From assembly GCF_900107765.1 (NCBI RefSeq), contig NZ_FNQY01000004.1:1-64000 (forward strand): a stretch of 64,000 nt of DNA. Reading direction: 5' to 3'. Below, one piece after another: positions 45,707 to 55,961 of this stretch. Made by a program: the position numbers and the translations under genes. The DNA is from Arachidicoccus rhizosphaerae (lineage in GTDB: Bacteria > Bacteroidota > Bacteroidia > Chitinophagales > Chitinophagaceae). Position 1 is the stretch's first letter. Every line of letters begins with the position of its first letter. The notes below the pieces were generated by a model that saw nothing but the letters and a program-made list of their open reading frames with translations, made no database searches and had not been told where the DNA came from.

Positions 45707-45744
45707 TCGCCCCTTGTCCTAAGTAACCTGGGGACAAGGGGCGA
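45707..45744 (-). terminator. Terminator after the OmpA-family gene
   Basis: Arms TCGCCCCTTGTCC (45707-45719) and GGACAAGGGGCGA (45732-45744) pair perfectly over 13 bp. On the minus strand they are followed by a T-rich stretch. It ends the ompA-like transcript before the marR promoter region. Confidence 0.8.
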
Positions 45745-45782
45745 TCTGCTTAATGATGCTGAAAATATTTTTGATGCGCTGT

Positions 45783-46589
45783 TTATTGATTAATCAGATT
45801 ATACAGCTCATCCAGTTTAGGGCTCAGAATAATTTCCGTACGACGGTTCTGCGCTCTTCCTTCCGGTGTACTGTTGGATGCGACCGGATCGTACTGGCTA
45901 TGTCCTGAGGCCACCAGATTTAACGGGCTAACCCGGTAACGGTCTACCAGAATACGGACAATGGAATTGGCTCTTGCCGTACTCAATTCCCAGTTGTCCT
46001 GGAATCGACCCCTGATGGGAATAGAATCCGTGTGTCCTTCAATATCAATCTGAATATCAGGATTGGTGTTCAGCACTGCCGCTAGTTTAGCCAGGGCGTC
46101 TACCCCTTTTTGGCTGACCACAGCGCTTCCGGAAGGAAACAGCAGGCTTTCCTGCATGCTCACATATACTTTACCGTTTTTCTGCGTCACCGTCAGCTCA
46201 CTAGAGCTAAATCCGGACAGGGCGTCTGCCATTTTCTTTCTTAATTCATCGGATTTTGCTTTCTGCGCTGCCAGCAGATCCTGTAATTGTTTGAGTTTCT
46301 GTTGCTGACTGAGTAAGGCCTGTTTACTTTGTGCCAGCTGGTTCTCTTTTGTATTGTTATTGTGTGACAAAGAGGCTACCTGATCATTCAGATTAGCGAT
46401 ATCATTTTTCAGGCCGGTAATCCGGTCCTGTAAATCACTGATATTACTAGCCATTCTCGCACTATCGCTCTGCAATTGTCTGGTGCGCAGCTGTGAGGCT
46501 ACAAGATCCCTTTTAGGAACACAACTGCTAAAGATAAATACAAAACAAACGAGCGCTAACCCGCATAGTTTCAATGTATTGCTTTTCAT
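45783..46589 (-). CDS. OmpA-family lipoprotein with coiled coil
   Basis: A 268-residue protein. The signal peptide ends in a lipobox (FIFSSCVPKR). A long coiled coil fills residues about 30-125 (ISDLQDRITGLKNDIANLND). The C-terminal OmpA/MotB peptidoglycan-binding domain has LLFPSGSAVVSQKG, IDIEGHTDSIPI, NWELSTARANSIVRILV and AQNRRTEIIL. It is expected to link the outer membrane or a complex to peptidoglycan. Monocistronic, with its own -7 element and a strong terminator. Confidence 0.93.
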   Translation of the reverse strand: MKSNTLKLCGLALVCFVFIFSSCVPKRDLVASQLRTRQLQSDSARMASNISDLQDRITGLKNDIANLNDQVASLSHNNNTKENQLAQSKQALLSQQQKLKQLQDLLAAQKAKSDELRKKMADALSGFSSSELTVTQKNGKVYVSMQESLLFPSGSAVVSQKGVDALAKLAAVLNTNPDIQIDIEGHTDSIPIRGRFQDNWELSTARANSIVRILVDRYRVSPLNLVASGHSQYDPVASNSTPEGRAQNRRTEIILSPKLDELYNLINQ

Positions 46590-46643
46590 TATATTTGATT
46601 TTTGATTTTTCGATTTTCAATTTATGTTTCAAAACCTGGTTTT

Positions 46644-46651
46644 CAAATGTA
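46644..46651 (-). promoter_or_regulatory. -7 element of the OmpA-family gene
   Basis: The minus strand reads TACATTTG, matching TAnnTTTG, about 55 bp upstream of the ATG. The leader contains repeated GATTTT-type units. Confidence 0.55.
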
Positions 46652-46792
46652 AATAATTATGAATCACATAGTTAGATAAATAAACAATTACTTACATATA
46701 TGGTTATACCAACACCATGCCTAAAATCCTTTACAATTTGTTAGCTCGGTTTTAAGCCATTCAAAGCCAGCTGTTTAAAAAAATCGGGGCGC

Positions 46793-48055
46793 TTATTCAG
46801 CGCTGTCCTCCTCCTGCTCAGCATTAAGCTCCACAAACATTTGCCCCTGTGTAGCCTTCAGCGTCACATTTTTGCCACCCTTCTCAAATTCTCCCTGACT
46901 AATTACCTGGCCAGTCTCGATTAAAGATTTAATGCGCCAGATGATATAATACTCCGGCAATCCCAGTTTAGCCTTGGTCGCGAGCAGCCCTAACAGCCTG
47001 GACAATTTCATGGCAGCAGCGCCTAATTGATCTAAAATGATTTTATCATAATAATCATTTTCTTTTACAGCTAATTTTTTACCGCCTTCCAGTAACCGAA
47101 CCGATCCCGGTAACTGGGATAACTTTTCCCATTCTTCCGGATCCAGTTCAAATTCACTTAAGGTAACTATGCGGGCAAGTCTTGCCGCCTTCACATATTC
47201 CTTGGGCAGGATTTCCGATAACTGTCTTGGATAAAAAATATGTCCCTTCTCATCTATAAAAGGTAAATTATTTAAATAAACGACATAAATCCGCCCCTGA
47301 AAATCCATTAAATGACTAATGATGTAATAATATCCGGCTACATCTCTTTCGTTCTGCCCCATCCAGATCCATAAAACAGTATCCTGCTGTTCTTCCAGCC
47401 GCTGGAGCAACTGATGCAGCTTCATCTTATCCGCGCTCATTACTTCGGGCTGCGTTTCAGGATCCAGGCCAAGCACCGCCTGCCACCAGCCTTTTCTGAG
47501 CTGCCAGCCTTCCGGAGTTTCCAGTTCTCCCACCGGCCCCAGGCTGTAATTATCCTCTATATAAATAATCTCTCCGGTATTGGCGGGATCCAGTTCAAAA
47601 CTTTGTCTGATCTGCTCGCCTCCCGGCTCATCAAATACCATATGTAAAATAGTCACCGGTTTTTCCGGTTCTGCTTCTTTTGACTGCTTACGTTTTCGCT
47701 TTGCCTTAGGTTTTAGCTCACCCTGTACTGCAGGGGTTTCACCTTCTTCTGCATCGGCATCTGCATCCATTTCCAACGCATCTTCGCTTGCCGCGTCCGC
47801 CTCAATTATCTTTTCATCACCCGTACCCTGTTCGCTTAATAGCGCCTCTGAAATTTCTGTGTCTGCTGACAGTGCTTCCTCCGGCTCCTTTGCCTGCTGA
47901 GGATCCGGCGCTGAAATTTCAGCCTCCTGCAGTTCATCCGTGTCATCAGCCTCTGTGCGGCTTTGTTCATTTTCTCCCGAATCCTTTGCCAAGTGATCCT
48001 GCGTATTTAGGTTATTTTCTTCTTGTTCGTTTAAATTATGCGCGTCAATACTCAT
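46793..48055 (-). CDS. DUF1835 domain protein with acidic N-terminal extension
   Basis: A 420-residue protein. Residues 1 to about 120 are low-complexity and strongly acidic (many Glu, Asp, Ala), ending in a basic patch (KPKAKRKRKQSKE). A DUF1835 domain follows (TILHMVFDEPGGEQIRQSF, then IIYIEDNYSLGPVG, and the W-rich EGWQLRKGWWQAVLG). A C-terminal DUF3658-like segment includes LSRLLGLLATKAKLGLPEYY and IIWRIKSLIETGQV. DUF1835 proteins have no established activity. The gene starts 27 bp after porX and is probably co-transcribed, suggesting a link to T9SS regulation, which is inference. Confidence 0.8.
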   Translation of the reverse strand: MSIDAHNLNEQEENNLNTQDHLAKDSGENEQSRTEADDTDELQEAEISAPDPQQAKEPEEALSADTEISEALLSEQGTGDEKIIEADAASEDALEMDADADAEEGETPAVQGELKPKAKRKRKQSKEAEPEKPVTILHMVFDEPGGEQIRQSFELDPANTGEIIYIEDNYSLGPVGELETPEGWQLRKGWWQAVLGLDPETQPEVMSADKMKLHQLLQRLEEQQDTVLWIWMGQNERDVAGYYYIISHLMDFQGRIYVVYLNNLPFIDEKGHIFYPRQLSEILPKEYVKAARLARIVTLSEFELDPEEWEKLSQLPGSVRLLEGGKKLAVKENDYYDKIILDQLGAAAMKLSRLLGLLATKAKLGLPEYYIIWRIKSLIETGQVISQGEFEKGGKNVTLKATQGQMFVELNAEQEEDSAE

Positions 48056-48082
48056 ATAAATATTTTTCTATATACCTGTTTC

Positions 48083-49639
48083 TTATTTACTTTCCAATTG
48101 GATGACCGGAATAATCATTTCTTCCATACTTACCCCACCATGCTGAAAGGTGTTTTTATAATAATTGACATAATAATTATAATTATTAGGGTAGCAAAGA
48201 AATCCATCCTCCTTGGCAAAAATAAAAGAACTATTAACATGAGGCAAGGGAAGCCCCCCTTCTTTTGGATTTTTAAAAGCAAGTACGTCTTTTGAATTGT
48301 AATTCAGGTTTTTACCATGCTTATACCGTAAATTACTGGTGGTCTGTTTATCTCCGATAACCTTGTAGGGTGTTTTCACCTGAACACTCCCATGATCGGT
48401 GGAGATAACGATGCGTATTTTTCGGTCCGCAATTTTTTTCAGGGCCTGGCGGAGCGGACTATGCTCAAACCAGCTTTTGGTAATGCTGCGATACCCCTGC
48501 TCATCCCCGGCCAGTTCTTTTAAGACCTCCATTTCCGTTCGGGCGTGGCTTAGCATATCGACAAAATTGTAGACAATCACATTTAAATCATTATGCAGCA
48601 GATTATGAATGCCGCTGACGAGTTGCTGCGCATCCTGATTACCGACCACTTTGGTATAACTGTATTTAATATCTTTTTTCTGCAGTTTCTTAATAAAAGC
48701 GGTTAAAAACTCCTCTTCCTGTAGATTTTTACCCCCTTCTTCCTCATCATTTTTCCATTGACCCGGGAACTTCTCAGCAATCTCCAGCGGCATCATGCCT
48801 GCAAAGACGGCATTACGACAATACTGGGTTGCGGTAGGTAAAATACTGTAATAGGTTTCTTCCTTCGTGAGCCGGAAATCCTCTTCCAGCAAAGGCTGAA
48901 TCATTTTCCACTGATCAAATCTTAAATTATCTATCAGTATAAAAAATGTCGGCACACCCGCTTCCAGTAAAGGCACCACTTTTTCTTTCATCAGATCAGG
49001 GCTCATTACGGGCCTGTTGCCGCTGCCTGCCTGAATCCAGTCCAGATAATTTTTGCTGATAAATTTAAAGAACGCGCTATTCGCTTCCTGTTTCTGGGAC
49101 TGCAGGATTTCCATCATCTCCGGACTGCCGGTCTTTTCCATTTCCAGTTCCCAGTGGGTGAGCTTTTTATAAATCTCCGGCCAGCCTTCCGCATCCGGAT
49201 TGTCACTGAGCGCCATAAACAGATTCCTGAATTCCATCTGGTAGGCAGTAGTGGTTTTTTCTGCTACCAGCCTTTTATTATCCAGTATTTTTTTAAGGCT
49301 CAGCAGTACCTGATTGGGGTTAACCGGCTTGATCAGGTAATCGGCAATCTGGCTGCCGATGGCTTCTTCCATCAGGTTTTCCGTCTCGTTTTTGGTCACC
49401 ATGACGGCAGGCAGACTTCTGTATATTTCCTTAATGGCCGCCAGCGTTTCCAATCCGCTGATACCGGGCATGGATTCGTCCAGTAGCACCACATCAGGCC
49501 TGTTTTCTTTTATATATTCAATTGCATCATAGCCGTTGGCGAAGGTAATCACCTCATACCCTTTTTGTTCCAAAAACATTTTCTGGCTTTTGAGGCTTTC
49601 AATCTCATCATCCACCCATACAATACGCGCATTTGCCAT
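48083..49639 (-). CDS. porX: Response regulator with PglZ domain, PorX
   Basis: A 518-residue protein. The N-terminal receiver domain has acidic pocket D10-D11, phospho-acceptor D54 in VVLLDESMPG, and the conserved K in YLIKPVNP. A helical linker follows, then a PglZ/alkaline-phosphatase-like domain (FFILIDNLRFDQW, STDHGSVQV, FVDMLSHARTEM) with metal-binding Asp and His residues. PorX controls type IX secretion genes in Bacteroidota together with the sensor PorY and sigma factor SigP, and the PglZ domain cleaves phosphodiesters. No PorY gene is in this window. Followed by the DUF1835 gene. Confidence 0.93.
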   Translation of the reverse strand: MANARIVWVDDEIESLKSQKMFLEQKGYEVITFANGYDAIEYIKENRPDVVLLDESMPGISGLETLAAIKEIYRSLPAVMVTKNETENLMEEAIGSQIADYLIKPVNPNQVLLSLKKILDNKRLVAEKTTTAYQMEFRNLFMALSDNPDAEGWPEIYKKLTHWELEMEKTGSPEMMEILQSQKQEANSAFFKFISKNYLDWIQAGSGNRPVMSPDLMKEKVVPLLEAGVPTFFILIDNLRFDQWKMIQPLLEEDFRLTKEETYYSILPTATQYCRNAVFAGMMPLEIAEKFPGQWKNDEEEGGKNLQEEEFLTAFIKKLQKKDIKYSYTKVVGNQDAQQLVSGIHNLLHNDLNVIVYNFVDMLSHARTEMEVLKELAGDEQGYRSITKSWFEHSPLRQALKKIADRKIRIVISTDHGSVQVKTPYKVIGDKQTTSNLRYKHGKNLNYNSKDVLAFKNPKEGGLPLPHVNSSFIFAKEDGFLCYPNNYNYYVNYYKNTFQHGGVSMEEMIIPVIQLESK

Positions 49640-49818
49640 TTATTCTCTCGCTTGGTTTATTTAAATTTCGGTTTAAAAACTTCAAAAAAAGTCTTTAAGC
49701 ATTTAAAGATACAATTTTACAAGAAAAATAAACTTAAATTAAATATAAATTTCGGTAAATCAATGATTTATAAATTATTAATATCCACAAAACCAACTCA
49801 ATAGCCCGCCACCAAAGC

Positions 49819-51219
49819 CTATTGCCAGCCGCCGCCCATGGCAGCATATAAGTTCACAATCGCCTCATTGCGCTGCAAAAAATCAGTGACCTGATTAATC
49901 TGCGCAGATAGCAGACTTTGCATGGCAATCAGCACTTCACTGTAGTCAGCAAAATCATTGCGTACCAACTCCTGCGTATAATCAACGGCTTTATGTAAGC
50001 TGCTCAGCTGCAGGGTCCTGGGCGCTATTTTGTCCGTGGCAGAGCGGTAACTATACAGCGCATTGGACACTTCCTGACCCGCGCCCAGTAATTTCTGCTT
50101 AAAATTATACAAGGCCTGCAACTGATCCTGTTTGGCAATTTCCAACCTGGTTTTATTGGCTCTTTTATTAAAGATAGGCTGGGTCAGTCCGCCGATAATG
50201 CCCCCGACCAAGGAGCCGGTACTGAAAAAACGGGATAAATCATTACTGCTTAAACCTCCGTTAGCGGTAATATTCAGTGAGGGATAAAAATACGTTCTGG
50301 CTACATTGGTCAATTCAAAAGCTTGCCTGAAATCCAGCTCAGCTTCCCTGACATCCGGTCTGCCGGCCAGAATCTCGGCAGGGACGCCTGTTTTAAACAG
50401 CGGGATAAATTCCTTCACAGAAAGGCTGTCCCGGGCAATTTTTCCGGGGTCTCTGCCCAACAGATAACACAGCGCATTTTCTGTTTCCCGGATATTTCTT
50501 TTCAGATCCGGCACAGACACCTGCGTTGCATATAATTCAGCTTCACTTTGCACAACTGCGGCTTCGGTTACCTTTGCTCCGGTTTTCAGGTCTTTCATCA
50601 CTTTAACCGTTTGTTTCCAGGTATCTACTGTGGTCAGCGTAACACTTAACTCCTTATCATAGGCCATTAAAGAATAATAGTTTCTGGCAATGGAAGCTAC
50701 CAGGTTTGTCTTTATAGCCTGCGCGGCGGCTTCGGAAGACAAGACAGCAGCCATCTGGGCTTTTTTTGCGCTCTTCAGTTTTCCCCAGATATCCGCTTCC
50801 CAGCTGGCGTCCACACCTAAAGAATACTGATGCACATGACTGACAGCCCCTGAAGTGCTTATTTTCTTTGAATATTCAATACTCGCATCTGCATCCAGGC
50901 TGGGATAGTTACTCAATTCACTTTGTTTTAAATAGGCCGCCGCCTGGAAAATCCTGGAATAGGCCACCTTTAAATCCAGGTTATTATCAATGCCCTCCTG
51001 AATGAGTGCCTGCAACAGAGAATCCCTGAACAGTTCTTTCCAATGCAGTGACCCGATATTGGCACTGTCATTTGTTATTAAATGATTACCCCTGAAAAGG
51101 CTGTCAATTTCTACGTTTGGTGATTGATAGGTTTTCACGACAGATTTACAGCCGCCCCAAAAGATCATGAGGCAGCCGGTAAAAATCAGTATCTTGAAAT
51201 AAGATTGTTTGTTATGCAT
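49819..51219 (-). CDS. TolC/OprM-family outer-membrane efflux lipoprotein
   Basis: A 466-residue protein with signal peptide and lipobox (FWGGCKSV). It carries two outer-membrane efflux protein repeats: the first with LHWKELFRDSLLQALIQEGI, NLDLKVAYSRI and YPSLDADASIEYS, the second with AGRPDVREAELDFRQAFE, YPSLNITANGG and long helices. It forms a trimeric channel from outer membrane into periplasm. It is the last gene of the RND operon, 72 bp after the permease gene. Confidence 0.95.
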   Translation of the reverse strand: MHNKQSYFKILIFTGCLMIFWGGCKSVVKTYQSPNVEIDSLFRGNHLITNDSANIGSLHWKELFRDSLLQALIQEGIDNNLDLKVAYSRIFQAAAYLKQSELSNYPSLDADASIEYSKKISTSGAVSHVHQYSLGVDASWEADIWGKLKSAKKAQMAAVLSSEAAAQAIKTNLVASIARNYYSLMAYDKELSVTLTTVDTWKQTVKVMKDLKTGAKVTEAAVVQSEAELYATQVSVPDLKRNIRETENALCYLLGRDPGKIARDSLSVKEFIPLFKTGVPAEILAGRPDVREAELDFRQAFELTNVARTYFYPSLNITANGGLSSNDLSRFFSTGSLVGGIIGGLTQPIFNKRANKTRLEIAKQDQLQALYNFKQKLLGAGQEVSNALYSYRSATDKIAPRTLQLSSLHKAVDYTQELVRNDFADYSEVLIAMQSLLSAQINQVTDFLQRNEAIVNLYAAMGGGWQ

Positions 51220-51291
51220 CAGTGTTCTTATCCTTTTTGTAATCTTTAATAATGCCGGTTAATAGCCCGGAGGTCATCCAACTGCTTGAAT

Positions 51292-54200
51292 CTACCCCGG
51301 CTGCAAACCCTTTTGCGTACCCGAGGGACCTGCGTAAGTATCTGAACGGGGCTGATCTTTTAAAAGCAAGGCTTTAGAAGAGGCCGCTGCCGCGTCATCT
51401 TCCTCATCCTCGTCCCCATCTTTATTTTTACGTAATTTTTCCTGAATGCCCTGGAAAATAACAAACAGGACCGGCGTAATAAACACACCGAAGACAGTTC
51501 CGATTAACATACCGCCTACCGCACTGGTGCCGATGGAATGATTCCCGTTTGCGCCGGCACCGGTGGTGAGCATCAGCGGTAAAAGTCCGAATATAAAGGC
51601 GAAGGAAGTCATCAGAATCGGCCTTAAACGCATTTTAGCTCCCGATACCGCTGCCTCACGTATGGACATGCCTGCCTTGCGGCGCTTCACGGCATACTCC
51701 ACAATTAAGATGGAGTTTTTTGCAAGCAGTCCGATCAGCATTATCAGGGTGATCTGAACATAAATATTATTACTGACGCCTAACAGCTTAATAAAAAGAA
51801 AGGCGCCAAACATGCCGATTGGAATGGTCAGTATAATGGACAGCGGCAATATATAACTCTCATACTGCGCACTCAATAACAGGTAAACAAAAATCAGACA
51901 AAGCATAAATACATAAATGGTCTGACTGCCGGAATGCTGCTCTTCACGGGAAAGACCGGAATATTCATAACTAAATCCAGGAGGCAGTGTTTCTTTAGCT
52001 ACCTGCTCAATAGCCGCAATGGCCTGGCCGGAGCTGTAACCTGTTGCCGGGGAGCCATTCACACTAATTGAGTTAAACAGATTAAAACGGGTAATGGTCT
52101 GCGCACTATAAATAGTGGACAATGAAACAAATTCTGTAATAGGCACCATCTGCCCGGATTTAGTCCGGACAAAAATAGCATTCAGGCTCTCAGGAGTCAT
52201 CCGGTATTTTGGATCCGCCTGTACGACTACACGAAACTGTTGCCCGAATTTATTAAAATTAGAAGCATAAATCCCCCCGAAATAACCCTGCATGGCGCCT
52301 GTTATATCTGTTAGTGAGAGTCCGGCATCCTTGACCTTCGGCACATTGACATTCATCAGATATTCCGGAAAGTTCGGATTAAAGGAAGTATTGGCATACT
52401 GGATTTCGGGGCGCTGATTCAGATCACTTAAAAAATCCTTGCTTACTTTATAAAAACGGGCGATATCTCCGCCGGTCTTATCCTGTAACTGGAAAGAAAA
52501 ACCGCTGGTGGTACCAAACCCCTGGATCGTGGCAGGGGTATAGAATTTCACTTCCGCATCTTTTATATCGGCGGTCTTGGCAAAAAGTTCTTCTATAATT
52601 TCATCTACATCCCGGTGTCTTTTATTCCAGGGAACCAGCGACATGACCAGCATACCGTAGTTATTGCCCGACCCCGCCAGTCGTCCGCGGCCGGTCTCAG
52701 CCATCACGTTGCTGATTTCAGGTATGGTAGCGGCAATGGCGGCCACCTTACGGGTCACCATGCCCGTACGCTCCAAAGAAGCCGCCGGCGGCAGGGAAAT
52801 TTCGCAGTTAAGTGACCCTAGATCCTCTTTGGGAACAAATCCGGTGGGAGTCGTACGGCTGATTAAATATAAGGCTGCCGTAAAGACAACTAATATGCCA
52901 ACGGGTATCCATTTTTTACGGTTAAAAAAAGAAATCGCCTGCACATAGCGTCCGGTAACCCTTTCAAAGGAAGCATTAAAAGCCGTATAGAATCTTTGCA
53001 CAAAGCCCTTATGCGCTTTTTTCTTATGGTGTCCCTTTAAAAATAGGGCGCAAAGGGCAGGGCTCAAGGTCAGCGCATTAATGGCCGAAAGCGTAATGGC
53101 TATGGCCAGCGTCAGACCGAACTGCTTATAGAACAGTCCGGCAGAACCACCGATAAAACTAACCGGAATAAACACAGCCGCCATGATCAGCGTAATGGAG
53201 ATAATCGCTCCGGAAATTTCTCCCAGGGCATCAATGCTGGCTTTTCTGCCCGATTTATACCCCTCATCCAGCTTGGCATGGACGGCCTCCACCACCACAA
53301 TGGCATCATCCACCACAATACCGATGGCCAGGATCAGGGCAAATAAGGTTAACAAATTAATGGTAAAGCCAAAAAGCTTTAAAAAGAAAAAGGTACCGAT
53401 AATGGCCACCGGTACGGAAATCGCAGGAATCAGCGTAGACCTGAAATCCTGTAAAAAAATAAAGACGACGATGAAAACCAATATAAACGCTTCGATAAAA
53501 GTATGGACCACCTTATCAATGGAAGCCGTTAAGAACTCATCCACATTCTTAAGCACGGCAAAGTGTACACCTTTGGGAAAAGATTTTTCTGCATCCTGCA
53601 TCACCTGTAAGGTTTGGCGGATCACATCCCGGGCATTGGAACCTGCCACCTGACTTACGTATATGGAAACACTCGGATGGCCGTTGGTAGAGGAAGTCTG
53701 CAGGTAACTATAGGCACCCAGCTCTATTCTGGCAACATCCCTTAATCTGAGCAGCCTGCCTCTTAAATCACTACGAATGACGATATCGCCAAACTGGCTG
53801 GTGTCCGTCAGCGTTCCGGGGTATTTAATCACGTACTGAAAGGACTGATTACTGCTTTCCCCGAACTGGCCAGGGGCGGCCTGAATATTCTGTTCTTTAA
53901 GGGCAGCCGTAATATCGGCTGGCACCAGTCCGTAAGAGGCCATTTTGGGGGCATTCAGCCAGATACGCATGGAATAATCCATGGAACCGGACGCAGACGC
54001 ATCCCCTACTCCCTGGATACGTTTAATGATAGGAACGATATTAATATCCGCATAGTTCTGAAGAAAGGTCTGGTCAAAAGCAGGATTATCACTGTATACG
54101 GAAAAGGCCAGTAAGGTACTGGTCTGTCTTTTTTTAACCGTGACCCCGGCGATGGTTACCTCCTGAGGCAGTTGCGGTGTAGCCCTGGCAACGGCGTTTT

Positions 54201-54522
54201 GTACGTTGACCGCCGCAATATTCGGATCACTGCCGATTTTAAAATTCACGGTAATGCTGGCAGAGCCGTCATTACCGGCCGTGGAAGTAATATAGTCCAT
54301 ATTCTCCACTCCGTTAATCTGCTGCTCCAGAGGTACGACCACACTTTTAAGAACGACATCCGCATTGGCCCCTGAATACTTGGCCTGGACAGAAATAGTC
54401 GGCGGCGCAATATCCGGGTATTGAGAGATAGGAAGCGTAATGATACCGATAATCCCCAGTATTACAATTAATACAGAAATGACGGTTGCCAGTACCGGCC
54501 TTTTTACAAATATCTTTAGCAT
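51292..54522 (-). CDS. RND efflux pump permease, HAE1 (AcrB-like)
   Basis: A 1076-residue inner-membrane proton antiporter. Features in order are FVKRPVLATVISVLIVILGI (TM1), QYPDIAPPTISVQAKYSGAN, proton-relay Asp residues in AIGIVVDDAIVVVEAVHAKL (TM4), SFIGGSAGLFYKQFGLTLAIA, and in the second half IGLLAKNSILIVEYA and SIGTSAVGGMLIGT. Residues about 1035-1060 form an acidic tail. It exports hydrophobic drugs from the inner leaflet or periplasm through the TolC-like partner. It sits in an adaptor-permease-channel operon. Confidence 0.97.
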   Translation of the reverse strand: MLKIFVKRPVLATVISVLIVILGIIGIITLPISQYPDIAPPTISVQAKYSGANADVVLKSVVVPLEQQINGVENMDYITSTAGNDGSASITVNFKIGSDPNIAAVNVQNAVARATPQLPQEVTIAGVTVKKRQTSTLLAFSVYSDNPAFDQTFLQNYADINIVPIIKRIQGVGDASASGSMDYSMRIWLNAPKMASYGLVPADITAALKEQNIQAAPGQFGESSNQSFQYVIKYPGTLTDTSQFGDIVIRSDLRGRLLRLRDVARIELGAYSYLQTSSTNGHPSVSIYVSQVAGSNARDVIRQTLQVMQDAEKSFPKGVHFAVLKNVDEFLTASIDKVVHTFIEAFILVFIVVFIFLQDFRSTLIPAISVPVAIIGTFFFLKLFGFTINLLTLFALILAIGIVVDDAIVVVEAVHAKLDEGYKSGRKASIDALGEISGAIISITLIMAAVFIPVSFIGGSAGLFYKQFGLTLAIAITLSAINALTLSPALCALFLKGHHKKKAHKGFVQRFYTAFNASFERVTGRYVQAISFFNRKKWIPVGILVVFTAALYLISRTTPTGFVPKEDLGSLNCEISLPPAASLERTGMVTRKVAAIAATIPEISNVMAETGRGRLAGSGNNYGMLVMSLVPWNKRHRDVDEIIEELFAKTADIKDAEVKFYTPATIQGFGTTSGFSFQLQDKTGGDIARFYKVSKDFLSDLNQRPEIQYANTSFNPNFPEYLMNVNVPKVKDAGLSLTDITGAMQGYFGGIYASNFNKFGQQFRVVVQADPKYRMTPESLNAIFVRTKSGQMVPITEFVSLSTIYSAQTITRFNLFNSISVNGSPATGYSSGQAIAAIEQVAKETLPPGFSYEYSGLSREEQHSGSQTIYVFMLCLIFVYLLLSAQYESYILPLSIILTIPIGMFGAFLFIKLLGVSNNIYVQITLIMLIGLLAKNSILIVEYAVKRRKAGMSIREAAVSGAKMRLRPILMTSFAFIFGLLPLMLTTGAGANGNHSIGTSAVGGMLIGTVFGVFITPVLFVIFQGIQEKLRKNKDGDEDEEDDAAAASSKALLLKDQPRSDTYAGPSGTQKGLQPG

Positions 54523-54643
54523 AATATGAAGAATCTCTGGCGCCTCCCATCCACATAAAAGAACACCAGATTTTTTTGCTTTACATTTTTAAAATCCTCG
54601 CCTGCCTTAGAAAAATCTTGCGATTATCCGCACGGATTATTTA

Positions 54644-55786
54644 TCAATCATTGACCGCCTGATCCAGGGTCACGACCTTGGGTTCAATCACCAGGTTTTC
54701 TCTCAGGTTATCAATACCCCCTGCCACAATCCTGTCACCAGGCTTGAGGCCGCTTTTCACCACATAGAACTTACCATTATTAGCGCTGTTCACACTGACG
54801 CTAACGGAGCTTACTTTATTGTCCGCATCCACTTTATAAACAAATAAAGCCCCCTGGATCTGATAGGTGGCTTTCTGAGGAATTAAGATAGCATCAGCAA
54901 TCGTTGTCGGAACACGAACGACCGCGCTGCTGCCGTTGCGGATAATACCGTTGGGGTTTGCAAAAACGGCTCTCAGGTTCACGGCCCCGGTCTGCGCATT
55001 GATAAAGCCGCTGGCCGATTCAATTTTACCGCGGTGAGAAAAAATACTCCCGTTGGCGAGCACCAGCATCGCCGGCGGCAGCGTGGAGAGTTTCTCCTGG
55101 ATGGTATTTCCTTTGGCCGAGGCAAAAAAGTCCAGCTCCTGCTTTTCGTTGATAGAGAAATAACAATAGATCTGCGAGATATTGGAGACCGTGGTAAGCG
55201 CGGTGGCAGTGGAGCTGCCTACCAGGCTACCCACTTTAAAAGGCAGCATGCCGATAACCCCGGTAACCGGACTGTAAATAGAGGTATAACTCAGGTTTAT
55301 TCTGGCATTTTCCAAGGCAGCTTCTGCCTGGGAGAGCGCCGCTCTTTTTGCTTCCAGGGTATATTTGGCAGACTTAAGTTCATAGTCACTGATAATGCCC
55401 TTTTCCACCAGTGGCTGCACTTTATTGACATTCATCACCGCCGCATCGACGTCTGCTTTGGCAATATTGATATTGGCTTTGGCCGTCCTTACATCCTGTT
55501 CATATTGCGGGGCATCAATTTTAAAAAGCAGCTGCCCTTTGGTGACACTGGCTCCTTCGTCCACATAAATCCCGGATATGAATCCATCTATCTTAGGCCG
55601 GATTTCTACGTTTTCTATTCCCTGAATAGTGCCTGGATAATCTGCATATAAAGTCGCCGTATCTGATTTTACCATTATCACCGGATAACTATTATTGGTG
55701 ACCTGATGGCTTTTTTTGGCCTTGCTTTTACAGGAAACACCCAGTAATAAAAAACAGGCACCTAAAAGCATAGAGAGTGAACGCAT
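54644..55786 (-). CDS. RND efflux periplasmic adaptor (AcrA-like)
   Basis: A 380-residue lipoprotein (lipobox LLLGVSC). It has the membrane-fusion-protein order: barrel-sandwich strand (EIRPKIDGFISGIYVDEGAS, then GQLLFKIDAPQYEQ), alpha-hairpin at about 95-165 (KANINIAKADVDAAV), lipoyl return strand (INLSYTSIYSPVTGVIG), beta-barrel and C-terminal domain (LIPQKATYQIQGALFVY, GDRIVAGGIDNLREN). It connects the permease to the outer-membrane channel. It is the first gene of the operon, 121 bp before the permease gene. Confidence 0.96.
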   Translation of the reverse strand: MRSLSMLLGACFLLLGVSCKSKAKKSHQVTNNSYPVIMVKSDTATLYADYPGTIQGIENVEIRPKIDGFISGIYVDEGASVTKGQLLFKIDAPQYEQDVRTAKANINIAKADVDAAVMNVNKVQPLVEKGIISDYELKSAKYTLEAKRAALSQAEAALENARINLSYTSIYSPVTGVIGMLPFKVGSLVGSSTATALTTVSNISQIYCYFSINEKQELDFFASAKGNTIQEKLSTLPPAMLVLANGSIFSHRGKIESASGFINAQTGAVNLRAVFANPNGIIRNGSSAVVRVPTTIADAILIPQKATYQIQGALFVYKVDADNKVSSVSVSVNSANNGKFYVVKSGLKPGDRIVAGGIDNLRENLVIEPKVVTLDQAVND

Positions 55787-55812
55787 AATAAATTAAATAT
55801 ATTATTTTTATT

Positions 55813-55820
55813 CAAATATA
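55813..55820 (-). promoter_or_regulatory. -7 element of the RND efflux operon
   Basis: The minus strand reads TATATTTG, matching TAnnTTTG, about 27 bp upstream of the adaptor start. No operator-like palindrome is seen beside it. Confidence 0.55.
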
Positions 55821-55961
55821 AATATTCGGGCAGGACTACTTGTCGTCAGAACGGCAGTTGGATAGCCAGCGCCCCGACAGGTTTAATAATGACGGCGGAA
55901 TTATATAAATTTCCCAAAATAGTATCAATTTTATGTAAACCCCTGCTTCAGTCTCGGGTGG

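Noticed and set aside
55034-55651. 205-codon frame opposite the RND adaptor gene
   Set aside because: Antisense shadow of a clearly real gene; no family features.
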